A stretch of DNA of 64,000 nt from Prescottella equi (GTDB lineage Bacteria > Actinomycetota > Actinomycetes > Mycobacteriales > Mycobacteriaceae). The stretch lies in the NCBI RefSeq assembly GCF_020171745.1, contig NZ_JAIVAH010000029.1, forward strand, positions 97,871-161,870. Direction: 5' to 3'. The notes beneath the pieces are model-generated. The model was not told the origin of the DNA, did not search any database, and saw only the letters and a list, made by a program, of their open reading frames with translations. The position numbers were made by a program, and so were the translations under genes. This document shows, piece after piece, positions 26,587 to 35,458 of this stretch (the first letter of the stretch is position 1; every line of letters starts with the position of its first letter).

Positions 26587-28143
26587 ATGACCAACGTTGC
26601 CCCCCAGGCCGATACGGCCATCATCCAGACGACCTACGGACCGGTGCGCGGCACCCACGACGGCCCCGTCGCGGTATGGAAGGGCATCCGCTACGCGGCC
26701 GCTCCGACCGGTGTTCGTCGCTTCTGTGCGCCGGTGCCCCCGCAGCCGTGGACCGAGGTGTTCGACGCGGATCGGTTCGGACCGGTGGGGCCGCAGAGTG
26801 CCATGCCGGGAATGTCGCTCGGCGACGACGTCCGTCAGGACGAGGACTGCCTGTCGCTCAACGTGTGGGCGCCGACCACGGGCGCGGCGAACAAGCCGGT
26901 GATGCTGTGGATCCACGGCGGTGCCTACTTCCGCGGGGCGTCGAGCCAGCCCGTCTACGACGGTCGGGCGCTCGCCGAGAACGGCGACGTCGTGGTCGTC
27001 ACCATCAACTACCGTCTCGGTGTGTTCGGGTTCGTCGACTTCTCGTCGCTGAGCAACGACCGCCAGCGCTTCGACACCAACGTCGCGATGCAGGACATGC
27101 TCGCCGCGCTGCGTTGGGTACAGGCGAACATCGCGGCCTTCGGGGGCGACCCGGACCGGGTCACGGTGTTCGGGGAGTCGGCCGGGGGCGGCGCGGTGAC
27201 CACGCTGATGACGATGCCGTCGGCGCGTGGGTTGTTCCACCGTGCGATCGCCGAGAGTTCGCCGGCCACGTCGGTGTACAACCAGGAGCGTGCGGCGCAT
27301 GTGGCACAGCTGTTCCTCGAAATCCTCGGTGGGGCCGACGATCCCGTCGAGCGTCTGCTCACCGCGAGCACCGACGAGTTGCTGGCCGCGTCGGACGCGC
27401 TGTTCGCGCGCATCCCCACCGACACCCCCGGGACGCTCGCATTCGGGCCGGTCGTGGACGGGGACCTGCTGCCCGACTACCCGGTGAACGCGTACTGGAA
27501 CGGCACCGCTCTGCGTGTCCCGCTCCTGATCGGCACGAACAAGGACGAGGCGTCGCTGTTCAAGCTGATGAAGTCGCCGCTCATGCCGCTCGACCCCGAC
27601 GTCATCCGCGGCATGTTCGCGGAGATCGCGGCCGAGCACCCGGACGTGGATTTCCCCGATCAGGCGCGGATCGAGTCGGCCTATTCGGGGCTCGCCACGA
27701 AGAGCGACGCGATGGGCCTCACCCGGGACTTCGGCTTCCGGCTCCCCACGCTGTGGATCGTGGAGGCGCACAGCCGCTATGCCCCGACGTGGCTCTACCG
27801 GTTCGACTACGCGACCCCGATGCTCAAGGCGCTCAAGATCGGTGCAACACATGCCACCGAACTGCCCTACGTGTTCGGCAACATCGCACACGGGCCCAAG
27901 GAGATCACCTACCTGTTGGGCGGACTGTCCACCGGACGGAAGGTGTCGGAGCGGATGCAGCACCGGTGGCTCGCGTTCGCCACGACCGGAACTCCCGTCG
28001 GTATCGAGGGGGAACCGGAGTGGAACGCCTACGACCGTGACGGACGTTCCACACTGGTGATCGACAAGCACGACGCGGTCGTCGCCGATCTCGACGGACC
28101 GCTTCGTGCAGCCTGGGGCGAACAGGTCATCGCCTTCGCCTGA
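26587..28143 (+). CDS. Type B carboxylesterase
   Basis: A 518-aa alpha/beta-hydrolase of the carboxylesterase/acetylcholinesterase family. It shows the oxyanion motif WIHGGAYFRG, the nucleophile in FGESAGGG (Ser198), an acidic residue in GTNKDEAS and the His in GATHATELPYVFG. There is no signal peptide, so it is probably cytoplasmic. GGAGGAGAGAA lies just upstream of the ATG. Broad ester hydrolysis is the safe call. Confidence 0.87.
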   Translation: MTNVAPQADTAIIQTTYGPVRGTHDGPVAVWKGIRYAAAPTGVRRFCAPVPPQPWTEVFDADRFGPVGPQSAMPGMSLGDDVRQDEDCLSLNVWAPTTGAANKPVMLWIHGGAYFRGASSQPVYDGRALAENGDVVVVTINYRLGVFGFVDFSSLSNDRQRFDTNVAMQDMLAALRWVQANIAAFGGDPDRVTVFGESAGGGAVTTLMTMPSARGLFHRAIAESSPATSVYNQERAAHVAQLFLEILGGADDPVERLLTASTDELLAASDALFARIPTDTPGTLAFGPVVDGDLLPDYPVNAYWNGTALRVPLLIGTNKDEASLFKLMKSPLMPLDPDVIRGMFAEIAAEHPDVDFPDQARIESAYSGLATKSDAMGLTRDFGFRLPTLWIVEAHSRYAPTWLYRFDYATPMLKALKIGATHATELPYVFGNIAHGPKEITYLLGGLSTGRKVSERMQHRWLAFATTGTPVGIEGEPEWNAYDRDGRSTLVIDKHDAVVADLDGPLRAAWGEQVIAFA

Positions 28144-28290
28144 CCACCCGCCGATGCGGCGTCGGAGATATCGTCCGAAAGTTGGAAATGCCCGGATCTC
28201 CAACGGATTTACCCGACGACGTCGCATCGGCTCTGGTGGAATCGCGGTAGCGTCGATACGAGGCGCGCCACCCGAGGAAAGGCGCAACAG

Positions 28291-29949
28291 ATGACCGTGG
28301 AATCGCCCGACGCCGAGCCGGAGGTGGGCCGCCGGGAGTGGATCGGACTCGGCGTTCTCGCCGCCGGTCTGTCGCTCATCGTCGTCGACGGCACCATCGT
28401 CAACGTCTCGCTGCCGGTGATCATCGACGAACTGGGTCTCGACCTCACCGACGCCCAGTGGATCAACAGCATCTACTCCGTGGTGTTCGCGGCGCTGCTG
28501 CTCACCGCCGGACGTCTCGGCGACCGGTTGGGCCGCCGGATGTTGTTCATCGCCGGTGTCGTCGTGTTCATCGGGGGCAGTCTCATGGCGGCGGCGTCGG
28601 ACTCGTCGACGGCGCTCATCGTCGCCCGCGTGGTGCAGGGTGTCGGTGGCGCGCTGGTGCTGCCGTGCACACTGTCGACGGTCAACGCCACGTTCCGCGG
28701 ACGCGACCGCGCCATCGCGTTCGGTGTCTGGGGCGCGGTCATCTCGGGCATGGCGGCCGTCGGCCCGCTGCTCGGCGGCTGGCTGACGACGTCGTTCACG
28801 TGGCCGTGGATCTTCCTGGTGAACGTGCCGATCGGCATCCTCGTCATCATCGGCGCGTTTCTCACCGTGCCCGAGACGCGGGCGAAGATCACCGTGCCCG
28901 GCCTCGACGTGGTGGGTCTGCTGCTGAGCGCAATCGGGTTCGGCGCGTTGATCTTCGCGCTTATCGAAGGCCAGACCATCGGCTGGTGGAAGCCCATCGC
29001 GGACCTGAATGTCTTCGGGGCGACGTGGCCGAAGACCGCGCCGATCTCGGCGACCCCGGTCGTCGCCGCCCTCGGCGTCGTTGCGTTGATCGGGTTCGTG
29101 GTCTGGGAGCGGCACCGGGCGCGAATCAGGTACTCGGCCATCCTCGATCTGGAGCTGTTCCGGTTCCGCACCTTCAGTTGGGGCAACTGCACCGCGATGG
29201 CCGTCGCGATCGGCGAGTTCGGTCTGCTGCTGGTGCTGCCGCTGTTCCTCGTCAACGCGTACGGACTCAGCACCCTCGGCGCCGGCTACGTGCTCGCGGT
29301 GATGGCGCTCGGTGCCTTCGCGTCCGGTGCGGCGGCCCGCCACGTCACCGCGCGGTTCGGCGCCCCGCGCACCGTGATGCTCGGCCTCGCGCTCGAGGTG
29401 ATCGGTGTGCTCGCGTTCGCGCTGTACCTGCGGCCGTCGTCGGCGGCGTGGCTGATGGCGCTGCTGCTCGCGATCTACGGCCTGGGCCTGGGACTCGCGT
29501 CGGCGCAGCTCACCGGCACGGTCCTGGTCGACATCCCGACCTCGGAGTCCGGGCAGGGCTCGGCGACACAGAGCACGGTCCGTCAGTTGGGTGCCGCGCT
29601 GGGCACCGCGATCCTCGGCACCGTGCTGTCGCTCGGGCTCGCGCACAGCCTCACCGACCGGCTCGAACCGGTCGCGTTGCCGCCGCAGGTGGAGTCGGGG
29701 CTGGTCGACAGCACCCGCGACTCGGCCGGCGGCACCATCCCGCCGATCCGGGAGCAGGGCGACCACGGCAAGCTCGGCCCGGCCGGACCGGAGACCGCCG
29801 ACGCCCTGTCCGAGGGCTTCGCCGACGCCACCCGCTGGTCGCTGTTCGTCGCCGCCGGATTCCTCGCCGCGGGCCTGGCGACCGCCACCCAGTTGCAGCA
29901 TCGGCGTCCGGAGGACGCGGACGACTCCGAGGCCGCCGCTACGGCGTAG
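28291..29949 (+). CDS. MFS drug efflux transporter, DHA2 (EmrB/QacA) family
   Basis: A 552-aa transporter with about 14 transmembrane segments. It has VVDGTIVNVSLPVI (motif D1-like), AGRLGDRLGRRM (motif A) and GPLLGGWL (motif C), all typical of DHA2 proton antiporters. The upstream gap has an imperfect GTTGGA...TCCAAC repeat (28181-28204) that could be a regulator site. The 3' end overlaps the convergent VOC gene by 11 bp. Confidence 0.88.
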   Translation: MTVESPDAEPEVGRREWIGLGVLAAGLSLIVVDGTIVNVSLPVIIDELGLDLTDAQWINSIYSVVFAALLLTAGRLGDRLGRRMLFIAGVVVFIGGSLMAAASDSSTALIVARVVQGVGGALVLPCTLSTVNATFRGRDRAIAFGVWGAVISGMAAVGPLLGGWLTTSFTWPWIFLVNVPIGILVIIGAFLTVPETRAKITVPGLDVVGLLLSAIGFGALIFALIEGQTIGWWKPIADLNVFGATWPKTAPISATPVVAALGVVALIGFVVWERHRARIRYSAILDLELFRFRTFSWGNCTAMAVAIGEFGLLLVLPLFLVNAYGLSTLGAGYVLAVMALGAFASGAAARHVTARFGAPRTVMLGLALEVIGVLAFALYLRPSSAAWLMALLLAIYGLGLGLASAQLTGTVLVDIPTSESGQGSATQSTVRQLGAALGTAILGTVLSLGLAHSLTDRLEPVALPPQVESGLVDSTRDSAGGTIPPIREQGDHGKLGPAGPETADALSEGFADATRWSLFVAAGFLAAGLATATQLQHRRPEDADDSEAAATA

Positions 29950-30325
29950 GCGCGGGGTCGGACACGCAGAACTGGTTGCCCTCCGGGTCGGTCAGCGTGG
30001 TCCAGCCCAGCCCGGTGACCTCGCCGTCGTGCAGGACGGCGGCGCCCAGGCCGGCCAGGCGCTGCACGACCGCGGCCCGGTCGTCGGCGCCGAGGTCGAG
30101 GTGCATGCGGTTCTTGCCGGGCGTCGGTGCGTCGACGGTCTGGAAGTTCAGGTTGATGCCGCGCAGGGTGTCGGCCCGCACCACGTACGCGTCGGCCTCG
30201 GCGTACTCGTCGACGCGGCCGAGCAGGACCTGCGCCCACCAGCGGGCGAGGGCGCGGCCGTCGCGGGCGTCGACGGTGATCGTGCCGAGGTAGGGGCTGG
30301 GTTCGGGCATCGGGGGTTCGGGCAT
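29939..30325 (-). CDS. VOC/glyoxalase-superfamily protein
   Basis: A 128-aa protein with the paired beta-alpha-beta-beta-beta units of the VOC fold (LGTITVDARDGRALARWWAQVL; HLDLGADDRAAVVQRLAGLGA; TTLTDPEGNQFCV). It is typical of the actinobacterial VOC proteins of unknown substrate. It begins 6 bp after the stop of the 65-aa membrane protein, so it belongs to that small operon. Confidence 0.8.
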   Translation of the reverse strand: MPEPPMPEPSPYLGTITVDARDGRALARWWAQVLLGRVDEYAEADAYVVRADTLRGINLNFQTVDAPTPGKNRMHLDLGADDRAAVVQRLAGLGAAVLHDGEVTGLGWTTLTDPEGNQFCVSDPAPTP

Positions 30326-30331
30326 CGGACC

Positions 30332-30529
30332 TCACTCGTCGGTGGGGGGAAGGACCTGCCACAGCAGCAGGACCGCGGCGACGCCGAGCGCGCACGCGAT
30401 CCCGAACGCCGCCGCCAGCAGGAAGGATCCTGTCAGCGACAGCGTCACCGCGATGACCAGCACCGCGAGCACCGCGACTCCGACGGTCTGGATCGTCCGC
30501 ACCGGCCGTCGGCCGGGACGTTCCGGCAC
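30332..30529 (-). CDS. Small membrane protein, 65 aa
   Basis: This short gene has GTG 30529 overlapping the TAG of the upstream SPW gene (TAGTG). The product has an Arg-rich N-terminus and two hydrophobic segments (VGVAVLAVLVIAVTLSLTG and LLAAAFGIACALGVAAVLLLW). Tight coupling on both sides supports it as real. The function is unknown. Confidence 0.6.
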   Translation of the reverse strand: MPERPGRRPVRTIQTVGVAVLAVLVIAVTLSLTGSFLLAAAFGIACALGVAAVLLLWQVLPPTDE

Positions 30530-30966
30530 TACCGGCGGGCGCCGCGCCGGGTCATCGCCATCCCCACGCCGGCCGCGCCCAGCACGACGATCACGGCACC
30601 GACGATGACGTTCGACAGGATCATTCCCGTGCTCGTACTCACCCCGGAGACCAGCCACGGCGACACGATCAGCCACACCCCCAGAAGCGGTGCGACGAAG
30701 GCGATCCCGTGTGTGCGTCCGTACGTGGTGGCGTACCCGGCGGCCAGCAGTGCCACCGCGAGACCACAGATGAGGTTGCTCATCATCAGGGACGTCTGCC
30801 CGCTGAATCCGACGATCCACGACGACGCCGCCGCGAAAAGTCCGGCCAGCACCATCAATCCCTCTGCCACCTGGAGGGCGGGACCGCCGCCGAGTTCGTC
30901 GTAGCTGTTGCGGAGCGCGACGATGTCCGGGTGGGTTTCCATCGACATGTTCGGTGTGATCGACAT
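30529..30966 (-). CDS. SPW-repeat membrane protein
   Basis: A 145-aa protein with four hydrophobic helices arranged as two repeats, each with an SxW/SPW-type motif (ASSWIVGFSG and LIVSPWLVSG). This is the signature of the SPW repeat family found in bacteria and archaea, function unknown. GAGGAG precedes ATG 30966. It is the first gene of a three-gene unit with the 65-aa and VOC proteins. Confidence 0.78.
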   Translation of the reverse strand: MSITPNMSMETHPDIVALRNSYDELGGGPALQVAEGLMVLAGLFAAASSWIVGFSGQTSLMMSNLICGLAVALLAAGYATTYGRTHGIAFVAPLLGVWLIVSPWLVSGVSTSTGMILSNVIVGAVIVVLGAAGVGMAMTRRGARR

Positions 30967-31042
30967 GGCGAATCATCTCCTCGGCCTGTTCGACCTGTGT
31001 CCTTTCGACACTAATTGCCGGGCCGCGCGGCGTACAGGGCCG

Positions 31043-31912
31043 TCAGATACCCGCCGAGAACCGCCGGTGCCGGGCGGCGTCGGCGCGCTCGGTGCTGATC
31101 GCGTCGACCAGCCGGGTCAAACGTCCGAACGTCGGGCCCATCCGCCGCGGACGGTGGACGATCGCGTCGCAGACGACCCGGCCCGCCTCCTCTGGGCTGA
31201 GCGCCGCGGCCTTCAGATACTGATTGTTGGGGGCGACCATCGCGGTCCGCACCAGCGGCATGTAGACCGAGGTGAACGTGACGTTCTCGCTGAGGGTTTC
31301 GGCCTGGAAGCTGGTGGAGACCTCGTCGAGCGCGGCCTTCGACGCCACGTACGCGCTGTAGCCGGGTCCACCGAACAGGTTCGCGGCCGACAGCACGTTG
31401 ATCACCTGCCCGTACCGGCGCTCCCGCATTCCCGGGAGCACGCCCAGCATCACCCGCACCGCGGCCAGGTAGTTGAGTCGCATGGTGCGTTCGAAGTCGT
31501 GCGCCCGGTCGTAGGACTGGTCGAGCGGCCGTCGGATCGAGCGGCCCGCATTGTTGACGAGGATGTCGACGCCGCCGTGATCGCCCAGGATCCGGGCGAT
31601 CGTCGCGTCGGTCGTGTCCGCGTCGTTCAGGTCGCACGGGTACGCGAACGCCTTCCCGCCGCGGGTCTCGATCGTCTCGACCACCTCATCGAGTTCGGCC
31701 TCGCGACGGGCGACGAGCAGCACGGTGGCCCCGGCCGCGCCGAGATCGATCGCGGCGGCCCGGCCGATGCCCGACGACGCACCGGTGATCAGGACCCGGC
31801 GCCCGGAGACCGACTCGGCGAGCGTGCCGCGCCGGCGCCGCGGAAACGGTCCCCGGGTGTCGAGCGCGTGCTTGGCCTGGAACCACCACCCCGTCCGCTG
31901 CGAAACAGTCAT
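31043..31912 (-). CDS. Short-chain dehydrogenase/reductase
   Basis: A 289-aa SDR with a 35-residue basic N-terminal extension, then LITGASSGIGR, NNAG, catalytic Ser in VLSAA and YVASK. The C-terminal extension (RRMGPTFGRLTRLVDAIS) is of the kind seen in mycobacterial acyl-aldehyde or ketoacyl reductases. Substrate unknown. It follows the CopD-like gene by 42 bp in the same direction. Confidence 0.82.
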   Translation of the reverse strand: MTVSQRTGWWFQAKHALDTRGPFPRRRRGTLAESVSGRRVLITGASSGIGRAAAIDLGAAGATVLLVARREAELDEVVETIETRGGKAFAYPCDLNDADTTDATIARILGDHGGVDILVNNAGRSIRRPLDQSYDRAHDFERTMRLNYLAAVRVMLGVLPGMRERRYGQVINVLSAANLFGGPGYSAYVASKAALDEVSTSFQAETLSENVTFTSVYMPLVRTAMVAPNNQYLKAAALSPEEAGRVVCDAIVHRPRRMGPTFGRLTRLVDAISTERADAARHRRFSAGI

Positions 31913-31954
31913 GGTGACGCAGCTTAGGCGACTCCGGAGCGGCAGGTGTCCGCT

Positions 31955-32899
31955 TCAGGCGGTTGTCGCGAGGGCCGCCGCGAGCCCGAATGCGATTGCC
32001 ATCGCCGCGGATTCGCCGACGGCGCGGCGCAGCGACGCGTCGGCGCCCATTCGGTGCGCGGCGGCCGGGCCGACCCACGTGCGGCGCAGCCACCATCCGG
32101 CCGCGAGCAGCGCGGCCAGCGCCGCGACCTTGGCGAGGACCACGCGGCCGTAGCCGGTGGTGAGCAGCGGGGCCACCCCGCCGAGTCGGACGGCGGCGTT
32201 GATCACTCCGGTCGCGGCGAGCACCCACACGCACCGCCACGCGATCGTCGAGTAGCGGGGCAGCAGCGTCGACCACGCGCCGCGTGAGCGGGCCGTGAGG
32301 GCCAGCGCGGTGAGCATCCCGAACCACGTGGCCGCCGCCAGGACGTGCGCGGCGTCGAGCAGCGATCCGAGGGTCTGCTGCGACGTGTGCCCGCCGATCG
32401 GGCGGGCGATCAGCGCCAGCCCGGACAGCGCCAGCACCGGGGCGGCCGGCCACGGCAGGCTGCGCCGGTAGGAGACCGCCGCGATCAGCGTGATCAGCGC
32501 GGTGCACACGATGGTGGCGGCGCCGAGGCGTCCGGTGTTGACGACGCGGACGAAGTCGACGACGGTGCCCGGTGCCACCGCGAACCGCGAGCGGCCCTCG
32601 GTCTCGGCGGCCTCGAGCACCACCAGCACGCACTCGGCGACCGTCCAGGCGCCCGCCACCGCGGCGAGCGTCTGCCACAGCACGCCGGGGTCGAGCGCGC
32701 GGCGGCGCTCGTCGCGCTGCAGCCACTGCCACGCGGCCAGGCCGAACACGGTGGCGCCCAGTCCGACGGCCAGTACGCGCACCGCGGCGGTGGGCGAGGG
32801 GCCGTCGGGGGTGGCGAGCAGCCACGCGAGTGCCACCCCGGCCAGGGCGGTGGGGACGGCGAACAGCAGCCAGGCGCGGCCGATGTCCGCCGTCCTCAT
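31955..32899 (-). CDS. copD: CopD-family copper resistance membrane protein
   Basis: A 314-aa protein with about eight hydrophobic helices and the CopD-domain features IGGHTSQQT and AAHVLAAATWFGML, whose His residues may handle copper. ATG 32899 was preferred to the longer frame, which adds an unrelated Arg-rich stretch. It lies 16 bp after copC in a ycnI-copC-copD run. Confidence 0.83.
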   Translation of the reverse strand: MRTADIGRAWLLFAVPTALAGVALAWLLATPDGPSPTAAVRVLAVGLGATVFGLAAWQWLQRDERRRALDPGVLWQTLAAVAGAWTVAECVLVVLEAAETEGRSRFAVAPGTVVDFVRVVNTGRLGAATIVCTALITLIAAVSYRRSLPWPAAPVLALSGLALIARPIGGHTSQQTLGSLLDAAHVLAAATWFGMLTALALTARSRGAWSTLLPRYSTIAWRCVWVLAATGVINAAVRLGGVAPLLTTGYGRVVLAKVAALAALLAAGWWLRRTWVGPAAAHRMGADASLRRAVGESAAMAIAFGLAAALATTA

Positions 32900-32915
32900 C
32901 CGTGTGCCGCTCGGG

Positions 32916-33461
32916 TCAGTTCTCGCCGCGCGGCTTGCGCAGCGCGAACCACAGGCCGCCACCGAACACGATCACGGCGGCTCCGACGATCACCCAGATC
33001 AGCAGGTTCGGTCCGGATTCTTCGTCGCTGCTCGACGAGTCCTGTCCACCCACCTTCGGGCCGGGGACACCGGTGCCCTCCTGGGTGAGCGTGAACACCC
33101 GGGTGCCGCTCACCGGGTGGCCGTCGGCGGACGTCACGCGGAACGCGATCGTGTACTCGCCGACCGGACCGAGGCCCTCGAGCGGCACGCTGGCGGTGTC
33201 GCCCTGGATCGTCGGGTCGCCCTTGGACCACAGGTTGCCGTCGGGTCCGACGACGGTGAGCGACGCGAACTTCTCCTGCAGCGCCTCGTTGAACTGGAGG
33301 CTGACCCGCTCGGGCGCGGTCGCGATCTGTGCGCCGTTGTCGGGGGTGCTGGCGATCACCGCGGAGTGCGCGGCCGCCGTCCCGGCGCCGAGCAGTGTCG
33401 CGAGCATCGCGACGAAACCGACGACGATGACGCGGAAGCGCTGGACCGGTCGGGCGCTCAT
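32916..33461 (-). CDS. copC: CopC-family periplasmic copper-binding protein, membrane-anchored
   Basis: A 181-aa protein. The signal peptide is followed by mature His32 (AAA|HSAV), the N-terminal Cu(II) ligand of CopC. The beta domain contains TSADGHPVSGTRVF with the second conserved His, and a C-terminal helix (LLIWVIVGAAVIVFGGGLWF) anchors it. It binds extracytoplasmic copper and presumably passes it to CopD. ATG overlaps the ycnI stop by four bases. Confidence 0.88.
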   Translation of the reverse strand: MSARPVQRFRVIVVGFVAMLATLLGAGTAAAHSAVIASTPDNGAQIATAPERVSLQFNEALQEKFASLTVVGPDGNLWSKGDPTIQGDTASVPLEGLGPVGEYTIAFRVTSADGHPVSGTRVFTLTQEGTGVPGPKVGGQDSSSSDEESGPNLLIWVIVGAAVIVFGGGLWFALRKPRGEN

Positions 33462-34117
33462 GAGCGGCGCCCCCGAACCGTCGCGCCGATGCCCAGGGCG
33501 GCGCCCAGCGCGCCGAGGACCAGGCCGATGCCGCCGAGCCAGCGGGCGGTGGTGTCGGTGTTGTTCGTGGATTCGTCGACCGAGACCGTCTCGTCGACAG
33601 AGCCGTGGGCGTCGCCGTCAGTGCCGCCCGCCGCGAGCGTCAGCGACGGTGCCGGCTTGTCGGGCTCGCTGCCGTCGGCGCCGGGCTGCTGGTCCCACTG
33701 CACGACCTTGCCGTCGCTGTAGGTCTGGGTCGCCGGGAACTCGACCACGTCCTGCTCGGGCAGCGGACCCGCGGAGAGCACGAACTGCTGGAACTGGCCG
33801 GGGCCGACGCTCACGCCGGGATCGGCCGTCCAGGTCACGGCCGTCGCGATGCCGGACGGATCCTTCTGCACGGCGGACGTCCAGCCGGGCATCGGCTCGG
33901 TGCGCGCCGACTTCAGGCCCGGCAACTGCACGGTGAGCGCGGTGGTGCCGGCGGTGTCGGACTCGGTGGGGACACGGAAGGTGAGGACGGAGTAGCCGCC
34001 CTGCTCGGCGCCGGGAGCGGCGACGGAGACGTGCGCGGAGGCCACACCGGTGGCGAGCAGCAGCGCGCTGCCGGCGGCGCCCACCGTGAGGAGGGCGCGC
34101 GTGATGGTCTTCTTCAT
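33458..34117 (-). CDS. ycnI: YcnI-like (DUF1775) copper-binding protein
   Basis: A 219-aa exported protein. Cleavage after VASA exposes His29, the single-His copper brace known for YcnI, and the partner Trp lies in MPGWTSA. A C-terminal helix (WLGGIGLVLGALGAALGIG) anchors it outside the membrane. It is the first of the three tightly packed copper genes. Confidence 0.86.
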   Translation of the reverse strand: MKKTITRALLTVGAAGSALLLATGVASAHVSVAAPGAEQGGYSVLTFRVPTESDTAGTTALTVQLPGLKSARTEPMPGWTSAVQKDPSGIATAVTWTADPGVSVGPGQFQQFVLSAGPLPEQDVVEFPATQTYSDGKVVQWDQQPGADGSEPDKPAPSLTLAAGGTDGDAHGSVDETVSVDESTNNTDTTARWLGGIGLVLGALGAALGIGATVRGRRS

Positions 34118-34160
34118 CTGGTTCGGGTGTCTTTTCTGTGCGGAGGTACCGGTTCGCGGG

Positions 34161-34688
34161 TCAGGCGAACAGCGGCGGTCCGCGGCGGGACAACCCGGTG
34201 GCGAGCACCGTCGGGCGCGGCGCGCGGCGATTCAGCGGCCGCGGCGTCGACGTGGGCGTCGACTCGACGCGGAGGCTCGGCGGGGCCAAGACGGCCCGGA
34301 GCACGCGGGTGATCGGCCCGTACAGGCGCTCGGCGCCCAGGACCAGGACCGCGCACACCACGGTGGCCGCGGCGTGCGCGGCGAGCATCGCGGTGGGGGG
34401 CACGCCTTGGTGGACGTGGCTGTCGGAGGCGATGGTGAGCGCGAGGTGCCCGGCGCCCTGTCCGGCCGCGAGGGCGGCGAACAGCGCAACCCGGCTGCGG
34501 CTGAGCACGGGTACTCCGCCGGCCGCGGCACCGACCGCGGCGCACGCGGCCAGCAGCAGCGTCAGCGCCGCCGAACCGGGGAACCCGCCGCCGGCGACGC
34601 CGTGTGCCGCGACCGCCAGCGCCGCCGCCAACGCGCCCACCGCACCACCGCGGAGCGCGGCGGTGGGGGCGGGTCGGTGGGCGGACAC
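34161..34688 (-). CDS. His-containing membrane protein upstream of ycnI
   Basis: A 175-aa protein of about four to five hydrophobic helices. His residues lie in or near them (VAAHGVAG, GAGHLAL, SDSHVHQG, MLAAHAAATVV), and the C-terminal tail is basic and Pro-rich. GTG 34688 was chosen because the longer frame runs into the preceding gene. Position 43 bp before ycnI suggests it takes part in copper handling. The family is not recognised. Confidence 0.65.
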   Translation of the reverse strand: MSAHRPAPTAALRGGAVGALAAALAVAAHGVAGGGFPGSAALTLLLAACAAVGAAAGGVPVLSRSRVALFAALAAGQGAGHLALTIASDSHVHQGVPPTAMLAAHAAATVVCAVLVLGAERLYGPITRVLRAVLAPPSLRVESTPTSTPRPLNRRAPRPTVLATGLSRRGPPLFA

Positions 34689-34707
34689 GGCGGTGAGGGC
34701 GGGTCGG

Positions 34708-35337
34708 TCAGCGGACGCCGAGGCGGGCCAGGATGTCGGCCTCGACGCCGTCGAGCTCGGAGGAGATGGCGTGATGCGCCTGCTTGCGGCGGGCGGGCGG
34801 CATCTGCTCGGAGGCATGGACGGCGGTGTCCAGGTCGGTGAGCCGGGCCCGGATCGCGGTCGCGAACTGCTGCGTCTCCGCGTCGCCGGGGTGGCGGGTG
34901 ACGATCTCGTCGACCGACTTCTCGGCACCGGAGATGCGGGCGCTGAGCTTGGCGCCGTGACCGGTGTACTCGCCGAGCTGGTCGACGGCGATGCCCATGC
35001 GCTGCGCGCGCTGGGCGTCGAGCTGGCCGCGCAGTGCGGTCGCGCCGCGGTAGGCGAGCGGCACCACGACGGGGGCGAGCATGCGCGCGACACCCATGTA
35101 GCGGCGCAGCTGCGCGACCGTCAGGCCCTTCTCGGCGGACTTGACGGCGGCCTTCTCCTGGGCCTTCAGCGTCGAGATCTGGGCCTTGTCGACCTTCTTC
35201 TGGGCCTTCGAATCGGACCGATGCTTCTTGCGGTCGTTCTTGGCGCCGAGCTTGGCCTCGAGCTTCGCCTTGTGCTTCAGCGCCTTCGCCTCGGCCTTGC
35301 GCGTGGCGCGCCGCTTACGTTTCTTGAACAACCCCAC
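34708..35337 (-). CDS. Conserved actinobacterial protein (DUF6474-like)
   Basis: A 209-aa soluble protein. Its first 70 residues are extremely Lys/Arg/Ala-rich and helical (GLFKKRKRRATRKAEAK). A more ordinary domain with LRRYMGVARMLAPVVVPLAYRG follows. It recalls the DUF6474 family. GTG 35337 has GGAGGGG upstream and diverges from the nuclease gene. The basic helix could contact nucleic acid or membrane, but no function is known. Confidence 0.65.
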   Translation of the reverse strand: MGLFKKRKRRATRKAEAKALKHKAKLEAKLGAKNDRKKHRSDSKAQKKVDKAQISTLKAQEKAAVKSAEKGLTVAQLRRYMGVARMLAPVVVPLAYRGATALRGQLDAQRAQRMGIAVDQLGEYTGHGAKLSARISGAEKSVDEIVTRHPGDAETQQFATAIRARLTDLDTAVHASEQMPPARRKQAHHAISSELDGVEADILARLGVR

Positions 35338-35458
35338 TGGAAAGGCCCCTCCATCTGGTGTTTCGGCGCGTCGGCGGACTGCGCCACAGCTTATCTGTGC
35401 ATGGTCGGGCTCCGCCGCTTTCGGCTTTACCCTAGGTGAGCACATAATCTTCCACATC

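Noticed and set aside
28181..28204. GTTGGA...TCCAAC inverted repeat before the DHA2 pump as a defined operator
   Set aside because: Only a 6-bp arm with a 12-bp gap; such repeats are common by chance. Kept only as a remark in the pump entry.
25795..29901. A 1368-codon open frame on the minus strand
   Set aside because: It lies antisense to three well-supported plus-strand genes (GAP-family, esterase, DHA2 pump). Its composition is Arg/His/Gly-rich shadow sequence, a known effect of high GC.
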